A stretch of DNA of 64,000 bases from Pseudomonas sp. 30_B (GTDB taxonomy: Bacteria > Pseudomonadota > Gammaproteobacteria > Pseudomonadales > Pseudomonadaceae): positions 1 through 64,000 of the forward strand of contig NZ_JAFGYY010000007.1 of the NCBI RefSeq assembly GCF_017491605.1, written 5' to 3'. The translations under genes and the position numbers were made by a program. Shown piece by piece: positions 25,232 through 36,391 of this stretch. How positions within the stretch are numbered: position 1 is the first letter of the stretch; the number at the start of each line of letters is the position of its first letter. The notes under the pieces are model-generated. The model was not told the DNA's origin. It worked only from the letters and a program-made list of their open reading frames with translations, and did no database searches.

Positions 25232-26530
25232 TCAGTTCAGGTAAGGGGACCAGGAAGGCTCGCGCACATCGCCTTGAGCGGTGGGAATTGGCAACCGAAC
25301 GCGTCCATTGATGCTGACGAGCATCAGCACGCCCCGGTCCTGCTGGCGGGTGGCGTATATTAGCATCGTGCCATTGGGCGCAACAGTGGGCGAGTCGTCC
25401 AGCGTGGTGTTGGAGAGCACGCGCAGATTGCCGCGCTGAAGGTCCTGGGCCGCGATCTGGAAGTTGGTGAAACCGTCCTGGCGGTGAACCATTACCAGGG
25501 TTTTCTCATCCGCGGAAAGTTTCGGGTTGGCGTTGTAGTTGCCAATGAAAGTCACACGGTCGGTGGCGCCGGAGTTCACGTTCATCTTGTAGATCTGCGG
25601 CTTGCCGCCACGGTCCGACGTGAAGTACAGGGTCGAGCCATCGGCACCCCAGAAGGGTTCGGTGTCGATCGCCTGGTTGTTGGTCAGGCGACGCAGCTGG
25701 CGGCTGCCCAGGTCCATCACGTAGATCTCCGGGTTGCCATCGCGCGACAGCACGAAGGCCAGGCGGTTGCCGTCCGGCGAGAAGGCCGGGGCACCGTTGA
25801 GGCCCTCGAAGTTGGAGATCTGCTCGCGGCGACCGGTGTCGACGTACTGCATGAAGATGCGCGGACGCTTCTGCTCGAAGGAGACATAGGCGATACGGCG
25901 GCCATCGGGCGAGAAACGCGGCGACAGGATCGGCTCGCGGGACTGCAGCAGGGTCACCGGGCGTGCGCCGTCATAGTCGGAACGCTGCAGGGTGTAGCGG
26001 GTGTTGTCCACGGAGAAGCGCTCGGCAGTCACGTAGAGCAGCTTGGTGGAGAACGCGCCCTTGATGCCGGTGAGCTTCTCGAAGGACTGGTCGGCAATGT
26101 AGTGCGACATGTCGCGCAGCTGGTCAGTGGTGCCGCCCACGCTGCCGGTCAGGACCTGCTGCTGGGTGGCCACGTTGAGCAGGGCATACTGGATCTGCAG
26201 ACGACCGCCGGCCGGCACGATGCTGCCGACCAGGACGTACTGCGCGCCAAGGGCCTGCCAGTCGCGGTAGATCACTTCGCTGGCCTGGGCCGGCTGGCTG
26301 ATCATGTTCTGGCGCGGGATCGGCTCGAAGTAACCGGAGTTGCGCAGGTCGTTGCCGATGATGCTGGACATGTCCTCGGGCAGGACGTTGCCGCCTTGCC
26401 AGCCGAACGGAACCACGGCAATCGGGACGGCCGAATCGCGACCGCTGGAAATCACCAGCGGGTCGGCGGCCTGCGCCGCGCCAGCCACCAGGGCCAGGGC
26501 GAACAGCGCGAAGCGAATCAGGGTACTCAC
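25232..26530 (-). CDS. tolB: Tol-Pal protein TolB (GTG start)
   Basis: The 432-residue periplasmic protein has a signal peptide (to about residue 21), an N-terminal alpha/beta domain ([20 protein letters not shown]) and a six-bladed propeller built from FSPDGxR-type repeats ([32 protein letters not shown]). TolB binds Pal and TolA. The start codon is GTG, overlapping the TGA of tolA (GTGA), so translation is probably coupled. Confidence 0.97.
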   Translation of the reverse strand: MSTLIRFALFALALVAGAAQAADPLVISSGRDSAVPIAVVPFGWQGGNVLPEDMSSIIGNDLRNSGYFEPIPRQNMISQPAQASEVIYRDWQALGAQYVLVGSIVPAGGRLQIQYALLNVATQQQVLTGSVGGTTDQLRDMSHYIADQSFEKLTGIKGAFSTKLLYVTAERFSVDNTRYTLQRSDYDGARPVTLLQSREPILSPRFSPDGRRIAYVSFEQKRPRIFMQYVDTGRREQISNFEGLNGAPAFSPDGNRLAFVLSRDGNPEIYVMDLGSRQLRRLTNNQAIDTEPFWGADGSTLYFTSDRGGKPQIYKMNVNSGATDRVTFIGNYNANPKLSADEKTLVMVHRQDGFTNFQIAAQDLQRGNLRVLSNTTLDDSPTVAPNGTMLIYATRQQDRGVLMLVSINGRVRLPIPTAQGDVREPSWSPYLN

Positions 26531-27591
26531 AGACTTAAATCCTCCGGTTTGAAGACCATACGACGCTGACGATACAGGCTATCGAAAGTGGCACGATCCA
26601 ATTTTTGCAGATCGGGAACTCGCCCTACATTTCGGACCGCGGCCACGGCCGAGTCATCGAAAGGTTTGTCACCGCTGGAGCGGGTCACGCTCACATTGGT
26701 GATGGTCCCGTCCGGCAGCATCTGAATCAGCACTTCTACGCTCATTCCGTTACGAGCCGAAGGTGGGCGGTTCCACTGCTGACTGACCAGGCTCACGATC
26801 AGGTCATCGTAGTTGCCCGCCACCTCGTTACCTTGCTCGTCAGCCAAGGCCTGTTGTCGCTGCGTATCGTCCGACAGCAACTCGGCCAGCGCCTGGGCCT
26901 TCTTGTCTTCCTGCGCCTTGCGGGCCGCAGCCGCAGCCGCCTTCTTCCTGGCCTCCGCCACCGCGGCGGCCTTCTTCTTGGCCTCTTCGGCAGCGGCCTT
27001 CTTCTTCGCGTCCTCGGCAGCCTTTTTCTTGGCCTCTTCCGCCGCTTTCTTCTTGGCCTCGTCAGCCGCCTGTTTCTTGGCTTCTTCCTCGGCCTTCTTC
27101 TTGGCGATATCAGCCTGCTGCTTCTCGGCAGCCGCCTTCGCCTCAGCCTCTTTCTTGGCCGCGGCGGCATCGGCGGCCTTCTTGGCCTCCTCCGCCTTCT
27201 TGGCTTCGGCCTCTTTCTTGGCCTCTGCCTCTTTGGCTTCTTTCTTCGCCTCAGCCGCCTTTTGAGCTACCTCGGCCTTCTTTTGTTCCTCGGCCTTGGC
27301 TTCGGCGATGGCCTGCTGCTCGGCTTTCTTCTGCTCGAGCTGCTCCTGCTCGTACTGCTTCGCCGAAGTCTTCTTGGCTTCGCCGGCAATCTTCTGGTTG
27401 GTCTGCTGGGTCGCCTGGCTCTTGGATTTCAGCTGGTACAGGGTGGCCTGAACGATCGGCCGCGAAGGCGGCAGTTCAGGCGTCATGGCCCAGCTGACGA
27501 AGAGCATGGCGAAGATCAGGACGTGCAGAGCTACGGCCAGAACGATCGGCCAGAAGTAGCTTTCCGAAGGAGAGCGCTCGAGCTGGTGCAT
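26527..27591 (-). CDS. tolA: Tol-Pal protein TolA
   Basis: The 354-residue protein has one N-terminal membrane helix (about residues 13-34, [20 protein letters not shown]). A long Ala/Lys/Glu helix follows (about 70-255, many [14 protein letters not shown] units) and spans the periplasm. The C-terminal domain (from about 265, [20 protein letters not shown]) binds TolB and Pal and is a target for phages and colicin-like toxins. The ATG (27591) shares one base with the tolR stop (TGATG). The repeat-rich centre is prone to length change. Confidence 0.96.
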   Translation of the reverse strand: MHQLERSPSESYFWPIVLAVALHVLIFAMLFVSWAMTPELPPSRPIVQATLYQLKSKSQATQQTNQKIAGEAKKTSAKQYEQEQLEQKKAEQQAIAEAKAEEQKKAEVAQKAAEAKKEAKEAEAKKEAEAKKAEEAKKAADAAAAKKEAEAKAAAEKQQADIAKKKAEEEAKKQAADEAKKKAAEEAKKKAAEDAKKKAAAEEAKKKAAAVAEARKKAAAAAARKAQEDKKAQALAELLSDDTQRQQALADEQGNEVAGNYDDLIVSLVSQQWNRPPSARNGMSVEVLIQMLPDGTITNVSVTRSSGDKPFDDSAVAAVRNVGRVPDLQKLDRATFDSLYRQRRMVFKPEDLSL

Positions 27592-28055
27592 CAAGTCCCC
27601 GGCGCCTCGGTAATCAGACCGACGTTGCCAACCCCGGCTTTCTGCAGGCCGCCCATGACGGCCATGACCGAACCATAGTCGACTGCCTTGTCGCCGCGGA
27701 CGAAGACCTGGACTTTCTTACCCTGGCGACCATTCTCGGCCAGGATGCCGGTGGCGGCACTAACCAGTTGGTCGAGGGAGACGGCAGTCTGGCTGCCCTT
27801 GCCCTGGTCCGGATTGACCTCGGAACCCATGTTCCAGTAGTAGGTCTTGTCGGCCTTGATGGAGATAGTGAGGACACGCGAATCGTTGTCCTGCGGCAGC
27901 GCCTCACTGGAAACCTTGGGCAGGTCGACCTTGACCCCCTGGTTGAGCATCGGCGCGGTCACCATGAAAATGACAAGCAGCACCAACATCACGTCGATGT
28001 AGGGCACCACGTTCATTTCGGCGACCGGCTTGCGCTTGTGACGAACCCTTGCCAT
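27591..28055 (-). CDS. tolR: Tol-Pal protein TolR
   Basis: The 154-residue ExbD/TolR-type protein has a single membrane helix (about residues 15-38, VVPYIDVMLVLLVIFMVTAP) carrying the essential Asp that takes part in proton flow. A periplasmic domain follows (TISIKADKTYYWNMG ... VFVRGDKAVDYGSVMAVMGG). It works with TolQ to energise TolA. It is 24 bp after tolQ. Confidence 0.97.
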   Translation of the reverse strand: MARVRHKRKPVAEMNVVPYIDVMLVLLVIFMVTAPMLNQGVKVDLPKVSSEALPQDNDSRVLTISIKADKTYYWNMGSEVNPDQGKGSQTAVSLDQLVSAATGILAENGRQGKKVQVFVRGDKAVDYGSVMAVMGGLQKAGVGNVGLITEAPGT

Positions 28056-28079
28056 ATCGGCTTACCTCTTACGTCGTCT

Positions 28080-28775
28080 TCAGTCGTCGCTGGTGTGCAC
28101 TTTGCGGTGCAGGATGGCCTGGAACTCGTCGGCGAAGGTGTAGTAGCGGCCAATGAGCATTTCCGAGCGAGCGGAGAAGCGGTTGTAGGCGATGACCGCG
28201 GGGATGGCCGCGAACAGGCCGATGGCGGTGGCGATCAGCGCTTCGGCGATACCCGGCGCCACGGTGGCGAGGGTAGCCTGCTGTACGGCGGCGAGGCCAC
28301 GGAAGGAGTTCATGATGCCCCACACGGTGCCGAACAGACCGATGTACGGGCTGGTGGAACCGACGGTGGCGAGGAACGGAAGACTGGTTTCCAGCTTCTC
28401 TTCCTCACGGGAAATGGCGACGCGCATGGCGCGGGCGACACCTTCCATCACCGCATCCGGATCGACGCCGGCCTGCTGACGCAGACGGGAGAATTCCTTG
28501 AAACCGGCACGGAAGATCTGCTCGACGCCCGAATCCGGGTCGGGGTTGCTGCCAGCCTGGCGGTAGAGCTTGGACAGGTCGATGCCCGACCAGAAGCGCT
28601 CTTCGAAGGTTTCCAGTGCCTTCTTGGCCGAGCGCATCATGTTGCTACGCTGGAAAATCATGATCCACGAAGTGACCGAGGCGGCCACCAGGGTCAGCAT
28701 GACCAGCTGCACCACGATGCTGGCGTTACTGATCAAGCTCCACATCGAGGTATGATCGACGACGTTCGGTTCCAC
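28080..28775 (-). CDS. tolQ: Tol-Pal protein TolQ (GTG start)
   Basis: The 231-residue MotA/TolQ/ExbB-type proton channel has three membrane helices: IVVQLVMLTLVAASVTSWIM near residue 25, then TVGSTSPYIGLFGTVWGIMN and ALIATAIGLFAAIPAVIAYN. The reading VEPNVVDHTSMWSL matches the P. aeruginosa N-terminus if GTG 28775 is the start. AGGAG is placed 6 nt before it, and the ybgC stop is one base upstream. The in-frame ATG further 5' would lie inside ybgC. Confidence 0.96.
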   Translation of the reverse strand: MEPNVVDHTSMWSLISNASIVVQLVMLTLVAASVTSWIMIFQRSNMMRSAKKALETFEERFWSGIDLSKLYRQAGSNPDPDSGVEQIFRAGFKEFSRLRQQAGVDPDAVMEGVARAMRVAISREEEKLETSLPFLATVGSTSPYIGLFGTVWGIMNSFRGLAAVQQATLATVAPGIAEALIATAIGLFAAIPAVIAYNRFSARSEMLIGRYYTFADEFQAILHRKVHTSDD

Positions 28776-28776
28776 G

Positions 28777-29226
<450 letters not shown>

Positions 29227-29275
29227 TTAGAACCAAGTAGAGGCTTTGCCAATCGGCAATCGCCCGCAAATGCTA

Positions 29276-30334
29276 TTAATTACCATCTTCAGGGGCGAAC
29301 AGATCCGGTGTCGCCCCCTCCCCCATCCGCTTCGGCACATTCAGGCCGAAATGCAGGTATGCATGCCGGGTCACTACACGTCCCCGGGGTGTGCGCATGA
29401 TATAGCCTTGCTGGATCAGATAGGGCTCCAGCACGTCTTCAATCGTGTGTCTTTCTTCGCTGATCGCCGCCGCCAGGTTGTCGATGCCCACCGGACCACC
29501 GTCGAACTTGTCGATCATGGTCAACAGCAGGCGGCGATCCTGATGATCGAAGCCACGCTCGTCAACATCCAGCAGGTTCAGCGCCTTGTCGGCGATGTCG
29601 CTGCTGATGTGCCCGGTGCCACGCACCTCGGCGAAGTCCCGCACCCGGCGCAGCAGGCGGTTGGCGATCCGCGGCGTACCGCGTGCGCGACGGGCGATCT
29701 CATAGGCACCCGCAGGCTCGATCTCGAGACCGAGAATCCCTGCCGAGCGTGCGACGATGCTGGACAGGTCGTCCACACCGTAGAACTCGAGGCGTTGGAC
29801 GATGCCGAAGCGGTCGCGCAACGGGTTGGTCAACATGCCGGCGCGAGTGGTCGCACCGACCAGGGTGAACGGCGGCAGGTCGAGCTTGATGGAACGCGCC
29901 GCCGGGCCTTCGCCGATCATGATGTCCAGCTGGAAGTCTTCCATGGCCGGGTACAGCACTTCTTCGACGATGGGCGACAGGCGATGGATCTCGTCGACGA
30001 ACAGCACGTCGTTGGGCTCGAGATTGGTGAGAATTGCCGCCAGGTCGCCGGGGCGCTCCAGCACCGGGCCGGAAGTGCTCTTGATCGAAACCCCCATCTC
30101 CTGGGCGATGATGTTCGCCAGGGTAGTCTTGCCCAGGCCGGGCGGGCCGAAGATCAGCGTGTGATCGAGGGCTTCCTGACGCCCGCGGGCCGCCTGGATG
30201 AACAGCTCCATCTGCTCGCGCACCACCGGCTGGCCGACATAGTCCGCCAGCTTGAGCGGGCGGATAGCACGGTCGAACTGCTCTTCGCGGTCGCGACTGG
30301 AAGCTGAGGAAATCAGGCGATCGGCTTCGATCAT
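29276..30334 (-). CDS. ruvB: Holliday junction helicase motor RuvB
   Basis: The 352-residue AAA+ ATPase has Walker [15 protein letters not shown], Walker [10 protein letters not shown], sensor motif [10 protein letters not shown] and a C-terminal winged helix ([17 protein letters not shown]). It drives branch migration with RuvA. ATG 30334 is preferred over the TTG just before it. It is 10 bp after ruvA. Confidence 0.98.
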   Translation of the reverse strand: MIEADRLISSASSRDREEQFDRAIRPLKLADYVGQPVVREQMELFIQAARGRQEALDHTLIFGPPGLGKTTLANIIAQEMGVSIKSTSGPVLERPGDLAAILTNLEPNDVLFVDEIHRLSPIVEEVLYPAMEDFQLDIMIGEGPAARSIKLDLPPFTLVGATTRAGMLTNPLRDRFGIVQRLEFYGVDDLSSIVARSAGILGLEIEPAGAYEIARRARGTPRIANRLLRRVRDFAEVRGTGHISSDIADKALNLLDVDERGFDHQDRRLLLTMIDKFDGGPVGIDNLAAAISEERHTIEDVLEPYLIQQGYIMRTPRGRVVTRHAYLHFGLNVPKRMGEGATPDLFAPEDGN

Positions 30335-30344
30335 CAATGTCTAC

Positions 30345-30950
30345 CTAGACCATGCCTTTCAATGAGCGGCGGATGAGTTCTTCGCTGGACAAACCTTCTT
30401 CCTGTACGGCGGCCACGGCGCGGCTCGCTTCCTGAGGCTTGAAGCCCAGGGCAATCAGCGCGCTGACGGCATCGGATTCGGCGCTTGAGACTGCGGCGAC
30501 CAACTTGGGTTCCACCACCAGCGGTGCGATCGAGGGAATATTTTCCCAGGCCTTGAAACGATCCTTGAGCTCGACCAGCAGGCGCTCGGCGGTCTTCTTG
30601 CCCACTCCCGGAATCTTCACCAGGGTGGAAGTATCCTGCGCCTGGACGCAGCGTACCAGTTCGTCGACTTCCAGACCCGACATCAGTGCAAGGGCAAGTT
30701 TCGGCCCCACCCCGTTGAGGCGAATCAGCTCGCGGAACAGCTCACGCTCGCGCTTCTCGGCGAAGCCGTAGAGCAGATGAGCATCCTCACGCACCACCAG
30801 GTGCGTATGCAGCGTCACCGGCTCGCCCAGGCTCGGCAGGCGATACAGCGTGGTCATCGGCACTTCGAGTTCGTAGCCCACCCCGTTCACGTCGACGATC
30901 AGGTGCGGCGGCTGTTTCTCCGCCAGGGTACCGCGCAGGCGTCCAATCAC
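30345..30950 (-). CDS. ruvA: Holliday junction DNA-binding protein RuvA (GTG start)
   Basis: The 201-residue protein begins with GTG ATT GGA (MIGRLRGTL). Its OB domain (about residues 1-63) is followed by two helix-hairpin-helix motifs ([16 protein letters not shown] and [16 protein letters not shown]) and a C-terminal RuvB-binding domain ([17 protein letters not shown]). AAGGA is upstream at good spacing. It lies between ruvC and ruvB. Confidence 0.97.
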   Translation of the reverse strand: MIGRLRGTLAEKQPPHLIVDVNGVGYELEVPMTTLYRLPSLGEPVTLHTHLVVREDAHLLYGFAEKRERELFRELIRLNGVGPKLALALMSGLEVDELVRCVQAQDTSTLVKIPGVGKKTAERLLVELKDRFKAWENIPSIAPLVVEPKLVAAVSSAESDAVSALIALGFKPQEASRAVAAVQEEGLSSEELIRRSLKGMV

Positions 30951-30981
30951 AGATAAGTGTCCTTAATCTCTAGCTTCAGAA

Positions 30982-31506
30982 TCACAGGCGCAGACGGCCG
31001 CCACGACGACGGGCGCCTACCAGGCCATGCGGTACCAGGCTCTGCCGGGTGTGCGCATGGCACAGGGCGATGGCCAGGGCGTCGGAGGCGTCGATCTGCG
31101 GTTTCTGCGTAAGCTTCAGCAGATGCATGACCATCATCTGGACCTGCTGCTTGTCCGCGCCGCCAGTACCGGCAATGGCCTGCTTGACCTGGCTGGCGGT
31201 GTACTCGGCGATCTGCAGCCCCTCTTCCGCCGCCGCAACGATGGCTGCGCCGCGCGCCTGCCCCAGCTTCAGCGCCGAGTCGGCGTTGCGCGCCATGAAC
31301 ACCTGCTCGATGCCCATCATGGTCGGCTGGTAGGTCTGGATGACCTCGCGCACTCCGCGAAAGACGATCTGCAGGCGCTCGAACAGCTCGCCGTTGCCGG
31401 TACGGATGCAGCCCGACGCCACGTATTCGCAGCCGCGGCCGGTGTCGCGCACCACGCCGAAGCCGGTAATCCGTGAGCCTGGGTCGATGCCGAGAATCAG
31501 GGTCAT
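30982..31506 (-). CDS. ruvC: Holliday junction resolvase RuvC
   Basis: The 174-residue endonuclease resolves four-way junctions. Catalytic acids are seen in [13 protein letters not shown] (Asp7), MGIEQVFM (Glu about 66), and [15 protein letters not shown] (two Asp near 140). The start MTLILGID is chosen over a longer frame. It is the first gene of ruvCAB, behind the pmpR terminator. Confidence 0.97.
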   Translation of the reverse strand: MTLILGIDPGSRITGFGVVRDTGRGCEYVASGCIRTGNGELFERLQIVFRGVREVIQTYQPTMMGIEQVFMARNADSALKLGQARGAAIVAAAEEGLQIAEYTASQVKQAIAGTGGADKQQVQMMVMHLLKLTQKPQIDASDALAIALCHAHTRQSLVPHGLVGARRRGGRLRL

Positions 31507-31553
31507 GTCCGTCCGATCAAACCTTGTCCGTAACGCGGACTTCAAAACAAAAA

Positions 31554-31595
31554 CCGGAAGCGGGAGGCGCCGCTGACGACCACTCCCGCTTCCGG
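31554..31595 (-). terminator. Terminator between pmpR and ruvC
   Basis: A perfect 13-bp stem (CCGGAAGCGGGAG/CTCCCGCTTCCGG) with a 16-nt loop. The minus strand continues with TTTTTGTTTT. It would separate pmpR transcripts from ruvCAB. Confidence 0.85.
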
Positions 31596-31620
31596 CTTCA
31601 GAACATCGCCGGCGGTGGGA

Positions 31621-32367
31621 TCAGCCCAGCTGGGCCATCACCTCGTCCGGAATGTCCGCATTGGAGTAGACGTTCTGCACGTCATCCAGGTCTTCGAGCA
31701 TGTCGATCAGCTTGAGGACCTTCTGCGCGGTCTCCAGGTCCAGGGTCGCAGTGGTCGACGGGATCATGGTGATCTCGGCTTCCTCGCCCTTGAAGCCGGC
31801 TTCGGTCAGCGCTTCGTTGACCGAGATGAAGTCGGCGAAGGTGGTGAAGACGTCGATGGAACCATCGTCGTTGACCACCACGTCGTCGGCACCGGCTTCC
31901 AGCGCGGCATCCATCAGGGCTTCTTCGTTCACGCCCGGCGCATAGCTGATCTGGCCCTTGCGCTCGAACATGTAGGCCACCGAACCATCGGTACCCAGGT
32001 TGCCGCCGCACTTGCTGAAGGCATGGCGCACTTCAGCCGCGGTGCGGTTGCGGTTGTCGGTCATGGCTTCAACGATGATCGCCACGCCGCTGGGCGCGTA
32101 ACCTTCGTAGGTCAGCTCGGCCATGTTGTCCGCTTCGCTGGAACCCACGCCGCGCTGAATGGCGCGATCGATGGTGTCACGGGTCATGTTCGCGGTCAGC
32201 GCCTTGTCCACGGCCAGGCGCAGACGCGGGTTGTCCGCCGGCACCCCGCCTCCCTGCTTGGCGGCAACGGTCAGCTCACGAATGAGCTTGGTGAATATCT
32301 TGCCCTTCTTGGCGTCCTGACGTTCCTTGCGGTGCTTGATGTTGGCCCATTTGGAATGACCAGCCAT
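31621..32367 (-). CDS. pmpR: YebC/PmpR-family regulatory protein
   Basis: The 248-residue protein has the family start [20 protein letters not shown] and the three-domain pattern ([59 protein letters not shown]). YebC proteins were described as DNA-binding regulators (PmpR represses quinolone signalling in P. aeruginosa), and later work ties the family to ribosomes stalled at proline stretches. It lies between aspS and ruvC, the usual place. Confidence 0.95.
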   Translation of the reverse strand: MAGHSKWANIKHRKERQDAKKGKIFTKLIRELTVAAKQGGGVPADNPRLRLAVDKALTANMTRDTIDRAIQRGVGSSEADNMAELTYEGYAPSGVAIIVEAMTDNRNRTAAEVRHAFSKCGGNLGTDGSVAYMFERKGQISYAPGVNEEALMDAALEAGADDVVVNDDGSIDVFTTFADFISVNEALTEAGFKGEEAEITMIPSTTATLDLETAQKVLKLIDMLEDLDDVQNVYSNADIPDEVMAQLG

Positions 32368-32400
32368 AACTCACTCCGTATCGCATGTTTGCTTCGCAGG

Positions 32401-32423
32401 CGGCGCCCGGTTGACGGGCGCCG
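32401..32423. repeat. GC hairpin between aspS and pmpR
   Basis: CGGCGCCCG/CGGGCGCCG with a 5-nt loop, 18 bp after the aspS stop on the minus strand. No T run follows, so it is a weak terminator or mRNA end stabiliser at best. Confidence 0.45.
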
Positions 32424-32440
32424 CTGCAATCTGAATCGAC

Positions 32441-34219
32441 TTACTCAGCGGCCTTCTGCTGCTCGCGCAGGCGGATGTGCAGCTCGCGCAGCGCCTTACC
32501 GTCCACGGTGCCCGGAGCCTGGGTCATGACGTCGCCGGCGCTCTGGGTTTTCGGGAAGGCGATGACTTCGCGGATCGAAGCCGCGCCGGTCATCAGCATG
32601 ACCAGACGGTCCAGGCCGAAGGCCAGGCCACCGTGCGGCGGTGCGCCGTACTTGAGGGCATCGAGGAGGAAGCCGAACTTCTCTTCCTGCTCCGCATCAT
32701 CGATGCCCAGCACGCGGAAGACCGCCTGCTGCATGGCCTTGTCGTGGATACGGATGGAACCGCCGCCCAGCTCGGTGCCGTTGAGCACCATGTCGTAGGC
32801 ACGGGACAGTTTGCCGGCCGGGTTAGCCTCCAGCTCTTCCGGGGTGCACTTGGGCGCGGTGAACGGGTGGTGCAGCGAGGTCAGGCTGCCGTCATCGTTC
32901 TCTTCGAACATCGGGAAGTCCACGACCCACATCGGCGCCCACTCCTTGGTGAGCAGGTTGAGGTCATGGCCGACCTTGATGCGCAGCGCACCCAGGGCAT
33001 CGCAAACGATCTTGGCCTTGTCGGCGCCGAAGAACACGATGTCGCCGTCGACTGCGCCGACGCGATCGAGGATCACATTCAGGTTCGGCTCGGCGATGTT
33101 CTTCACGATCGGCGACTGCAGACCTTCCACGCCCTTGGCGCGTTCGTTGACCTTGATGTAGGCCAGGCCCTTGGCGCCGTAGATGCCGACGAACTTGGTA
33201 TAGTCGTCGATCTGCTTGCGCGGCATGCTCGCACCGCCCGGAACGCGCAGGGCTGCAACGCGGCCCTTCGGATCGTTGGCCGGGCCGGAGAAGACCTTGA
33301 ACTCGACGTCCTTCAGCTGATCGGCCACGTCGACCAGTTCCAGCGGGATACGCAGGTCAGGCTTGTCCGAACCGTAGCGGCGCATGGCCTCTTCGAACGG
33401 CATGTGCGGGAATTCGTCGAACTCGACGTTCAGCACTTCCTTGAACAGCTGGCGCACCATCTTCTCGGTGATCTCGATGATGTCGCTTTCTTCGAGGAAG
33501 CTGGTCTCGATGTCGATCTGGGTGAATTCCGGCTGGCGGTCGGCACGCAGGTCTTCGTCGCGGAAGCACTTGGCGATCTGGTAGTAACGGTCGAAGCCGG
33601 CGACCATCAGCAGTTGCTTGAACAGCTGGGGCGACTGCGGCAGGGCGAAGAAGTGGCCCGGGTAGGTGCGGCTCGGCACCAGGTAGTCACGCGCGCCTTC
33701 CGGAGTCGGGCGGCCGAGGATCGGGGTTTCCACGTCGAGGAAGCCATTGTCGTCCAGGTAGCGGCGGATGCTGCTGGTGATGCGCGCGCGCAGCTTCAGC
33801 TTGGCGGCCATCTCCGGGCGACGCAGGTCGATGAAGCGGTAGCGCAGGCGGGTTTCCTCGCCCACATCGGAGTATTCGTCCAGCGGGAACGGTGGGGTCT
33901 CGGCCTGGTTCAGCACTTCCAGCTCGTGGCCCAGGACCTCGATGGCGCCGGAAGCCATGTTGGCGTTGCGTGCGCCTTCGGGGCGCAGGCGCACCTTGCC
34001 GGTGATCTTCACCACATATTCGCTACGCACGCGGTCGGCCTTGGCGAAGGTCTCGACGCGATCCGGGTCGAACACCACCTGGGCCAGACCTTCACGGTCA
34101 CGCACGTCGAGGAAGATCACCCCGCCGTGGTCGCGGCGACGGTGTACCCAACCGCAAAGAGTGACTACCTGGCCGTCCAGGCTCTCGTTCAACTGGCCGC
34201 AATAGTGGCTGCGCATCAT
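32441..34219 (-). CDS. aspS: Aspartyl-tRNA synthetase (probably non-discriminating)
   Basis: The 592-residue class II synthetase has an N-terminal OB anticodon domain ([20 protein letters not shown]), motif 2 ([20 protein letters not shown]), a GAD-type insertion (about residues 290-425) and motif 3 ([13 protein letters not shown]). Pseudomonas AspRS is known to charge both tRNA-Asp and tRNA-Asn; the non-discriminating label is family knowledge, not read from residues. Two adjacent ATGs make the start 34219 or 34216. Confidence 0.98.
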   Translation of the reverse strand: MMRSHYCGQLNESLDGQVVTLCGWVHRRRDHGGVIFLDVRDREGLAQVVFDPDRVETFAKADRVRSEYVVKITGKVRLRPEGARNANMASGAIEVLGHELEVLNQAETPPFPLDEYSDVGEETRLRYRFIDLRRPEMAAKLKLRARITSSIRRYLDDNGFLDVETPILGRPTPEGARDYLVPSRTYPGHFFALPQSPQLFKQLLMVAGFDRYYQIAKCFRDEDLRADRQPEFTQIDIETSFLEESDIIEITEKMVRQLFKEVLNVEFDEFPHMPFEEAMRRYGSDKPDLRIPLELVDVADQLKDVEFKVFSGPANDPKGRVAALRVPGGASMPRKQIDDYTKFVGIYGAKGLAYIKVNERAKGVEGLQSPIVKNIAEPNLNVILDRVGAVDGDIVFFGADKAKIVCDALGALRIKVGHDLNLLTKEWAPMWVVDFPMFEENDDGSLTSLHHPFTAPKCTPEELEANPAGKLSRAYDMVLNGTELGGGSIRIHDKAMQQAVFRVLGIDDAEQEEKFGFLLDALKYGAPPHGGLAFGLDRLVMLMTGAASIREVIAFPKTQSAGDVMTQAPGTVDGKALRELHIRLREQQKAAE

Positions 34220-34262
34220 GGTGTGTTTCGCTTCTCGAAAGTCTTGAATTCTAGGGAACCGC

Positions 34263-34532
34263 TCATTCGCTGGCGGAGCAGCCGCCACCACCGCAACCGG
34301 TGGCCGGACAGGCCGCTGGGGCATCGCCGGAGGCCAGGTTCTTCTTCGCCCCGGTCTTGAAGTCGGTCTCGTACCAACCGCTGCCGCCCAGGCGGAAGCC
34401 CGGAGCCGACAACATCTTCTTCAATACGGGAGCCTTGCAGGCCGGACAATCGACCAACGGCGCATCGCTGATCTTCTGCAGCGATTCCAGCTGATGCGCG
34501 CAGGACTGGCACTGGTACTCGTAAATCGGCAT
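34263..34532 (-). CDS. FmdB-family zinc-ribbon protein
   Basis: The 89-residue protein begins [20 protein letters not shown] and has two CxxC knuckles (CQSC, CPAC) forming a putative zinc ribbon, followed by a Gly/Cys-rich tail ([13 protein letters not shown]). The family name comes from a formamidase regulator, but a DNA-binding role is not established. It is just upstream of aspS in the same direction (43-bp gap). Confidence 0.9.
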   Translation of the reverse strand: MPIYEYQCQSCAHQLESLQKISDAPLVDCPACKAPVLKKMLSAPGFRLGGSGWYETDFKTGAKKNLASGDAPAACPATGCGGGGCSASE

Positions 34533-35077
34533 GGGGCACCTTGACTGATCACACTGCCACGGGCCCGCGTCCCGCGGCAAAGACGCGGATTATAGCCTGA
34601 AAAATCCGCAGGTTGCAGCCAGGTACCGGCAGCCGCCGCCAGGGCGCACGGATTCGCCGAACAGTATCCTGCCGCCATCGCCAAAGGCCAGTCACGACTA
34701 CTAGCGCAGGGGCAGAGGCAGGAGTCCATGGTCCGTACCGCCCGCAATCTTTCCCCTGGCGATCAAGGCCAACGACGCCCCACCCCACCGCCGACCTGCT
34801 CACCCAGCGTATTCAGGCTCACGACAAGTCCACCCGGATGCTCAGCAGCCCGCTCGATGACTGATCCTCCTTATAGATAGAAGGAAGCCCATCCGCAGGC
34901 GGACCTTGCTCCTCCCGGAATGACCTAAGCGGTTGATTTGTGAAGGCAAGTGGTTTGCTGTTAAATAACCGCCGTGCGTACACGCATAGGCCGCCCGGCA
35001 CGCTTTCATTTTCTTATCTGGCGTCGCATCAAGGGACGGCTGCTTCTTCGTTACCCGCTCAAGGTGAATCCGTAGCC
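34533..35077. other. 545-bp non-coding stretch between fmdB-like and cold-shock genes
   Basis: No supported gene. The left half must hold the fmdB-aspS promoter. The right half has a TTGATT ... TGTTAAAT promoter-like arrangement near 34933-34975 that would give the cold-shock gene a leader of about 100 nt. From memory, PAO1 carries a Dps-like gene (PA0962) at this place; no trace of one was seen here. Confidence 0.5.
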
Positions 35078-35674
35078 ATGTTGAAAGTCGTCCATCTCCT
35101 GACGGGCGTCGCAGCACTCTTGCTGTCGTTCGTCCCCAGTCTGCGCAACGATGCCCTGCCCTACCTACAACAAAGCGATGCCATCTACCTTGCCCTGCTC
35201 GGCCTGACCAGCCTGCTGCTCGCTCCCGGCAGCAACCTCAAGCAGCCCGCCGCACTGCAAAGCCTGTCGACTGCCCTGATGGTTCTGGCCGTCGTGCTGC
35301 AAATGCTGATCCTGCTCGCTCCACTGCCTTTCATCGGCGAGCAGCCGGCCATCCTGCTGCCACTGCTGAGCCTGGCCGCCGCGGTCATCCTGCAGTGGGC
35401 CGCCAGCCTGAGCAAACCCGGGGCTTCTACGCCCACCGCGCCGATCACCGACGAGAACCGCGAAACCGGCACCGTGAAGTGGTTCAACACCTCCAAGGGC
35501 TTCGGCTTCATTTCCCGCGACACCGGGGAAGACATCTTCGTGCACTTCCGCGCTATCCGCGGCGAAGGCCACCGCATCCTGATCGAAGGACAGCGAGTGG
35601 AGTTCTCCGTCGTCCAGCGTGACAAGGGACTGCAGGCCGAGGATGTGATCGCGGCCCTGCCCAACCGTCGCTGA
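35078..35674 (+). CDS. Membrane-anchored cold-shock-domain protein
   Basis: The 198-residue protein has an N-terminal half of hydrophobic helices ([72 protein letters not shown]). A C-terminal cold-shock domain follows (about residues 130-196) with RNP1 KGFGFISRD and RNP2 DIFVHF. Most CspA proteins are only about 70 residues and soluble. RNA or single-stranded DNA binding at the inner membrane is inferred. The start MLKVVHLL is chosen over a longer frame lacking a ribosome site. Confidence 0.88.
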   Translation: MLKVVHLLTGVAALLLSFVPSLRNDALPYLQQSDAIYLALLGLTSLLLAPGSNLKQPAALQSLSTALMVLAVVLQMLILLAPLPFIGEQPAILLPLLSLAAAVILQWAASLSKPGASTPTAPITDENRETGTVKWFNTSKGFGFISRDTGEDIFVHFRAIRGEGHRILIEGQRVEFSVVQRDKGLQAEDVIAALPNRR

Positions 35675-35700
35675 ACGCTGCAACAGAACCGCTGAAGGCT

Positions 35701-35738
35701 CCAATAAAAAGCCCGCCGATTGGCGGGCTTTTTATTGG
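35701..35738. terminator. Bidirectional terminator
   Basis: A long perfect inverted repeat, CCAATAAAAAGCCCGCC facing GGCGGGCTTTTTATTGG, lies between the cold-shock gene and slyX, which converge. Confidence 0.9.
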
Positions 35739-35753
35739 CTCGGCTCTCCAGCC

Positions 35754-35960
35754 TCAGTAATGCGGTGGCGGCGCCTCATCCTCCGCGACACCCACCTGCC
35801 CCTGCAAATCCTCCAGACGCTTGATCAACGCCTGCATCTGCAGTCGCAGCCGCTCGATCACCCGTTCCTGCTCATAGACCACGTCGCTCAAGGTCTGCAG
35901 CGCATCATCCTGGAACGCCAACCGACTCTCCAGGTCGGCAACCCGATCTTCCAGCTCCAT
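35754..35960 (-). CDS. slyX: SlyX-family protein
   Basis: The 68-residue protein is almost all coiled coil ([19 protein letters not shown], then [23 protein letters not shown]) and ends APPPHY, as in SlyX. The function is unknown. AGGAG sits 8 nt before ATG 35960; a GTG nine bases earlier overlaps the HIT gene's stop. It follows that gene directly, so the two are probably co-expressed. Confidence 0.9.
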   Translation of the reverse strand: MELEDRVADLESRLAFQDDALQTLSDVVYEQERVIERLRLQMQALIKRLEDLQGQVGVAEDEAPPPHY

Positions 35961-35965
35961 CACAC

Positions 35966-36391
35966 TCACTCCTGCGCGAAACGGAACTCATCGCCCAGCG
36001 CCATGCGCAGCTTTTCGCGCAGGCGAGCGAGCTCCTCGACATTGTAAGGCACCGCCGGATGACGCCCCCAGACAGGCCCCGGCCAGGCGGCGTCGCTGCG
36101 ACGGCGAACGATCACATGCACGTGCAGCTGACTGACGACGTTACCGAGATTGGCAACGTTCATCTTGTCGGCACAAAAGGTGTCCTTGAGGGTCTCGGCC
36201 AGCTGCGTGGCCTCCCTCCAGAGTTGCTGCTGATCATCGGGATCGAGCTGGAACAACTCACTGACATCCTCACGACGGGGCACCAGGATGAACCACGGAT
36301 ACTGCGAGTCATTCATCAGCAGCAGACTGCTCAATGGAAAATCCCCCACCGCGACGGTGTCCTGCTTGAGGCGGGAATCCAGGACGAACAT
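35966..36391 (-). CDS. HIT-family nucleotide-binding protein
   Basis: The 141-residue protein has the histidine-triad segment [10 protein letters not shown] near residues 88-97, where the third His of the usual HxHxH pattern is replaced (HVHVIV). The rest of the fold ([30 protein letters not shown]) fits a HIT hydrolase or transferase of nucleotide phosphoramidates or dinucleotides. No second domain is present. Confidence 0.88.
   Translation of the reverse strand: MFVLDSRLKQDTVAVGDFPLSSLLLMNDSQYPWFILVPRREDVSELFQLDPDDQQQLWREATQLAETLKDTFCADKMNVANLGNVVSQLHVHVIVRRRSDAAWPGPVWGRHPAVPYNVEELARLREKLRMALGDEFRFAQE

Noticed and set aside
32477..34360. 627-codon plus-strand open frame opposite aspS
   Set aside because: It is an antisense shadow of aspS caused by high GC third positions. 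It is rich in Val/Ala/His and lacks family motifs.
34533..35077. Decayed Dps gene between fmdB-like and cold-shock genes
   Set aside because: No frame in the gap resembles Dps motifs. Absence relative to PAO1 is more likely than decay.
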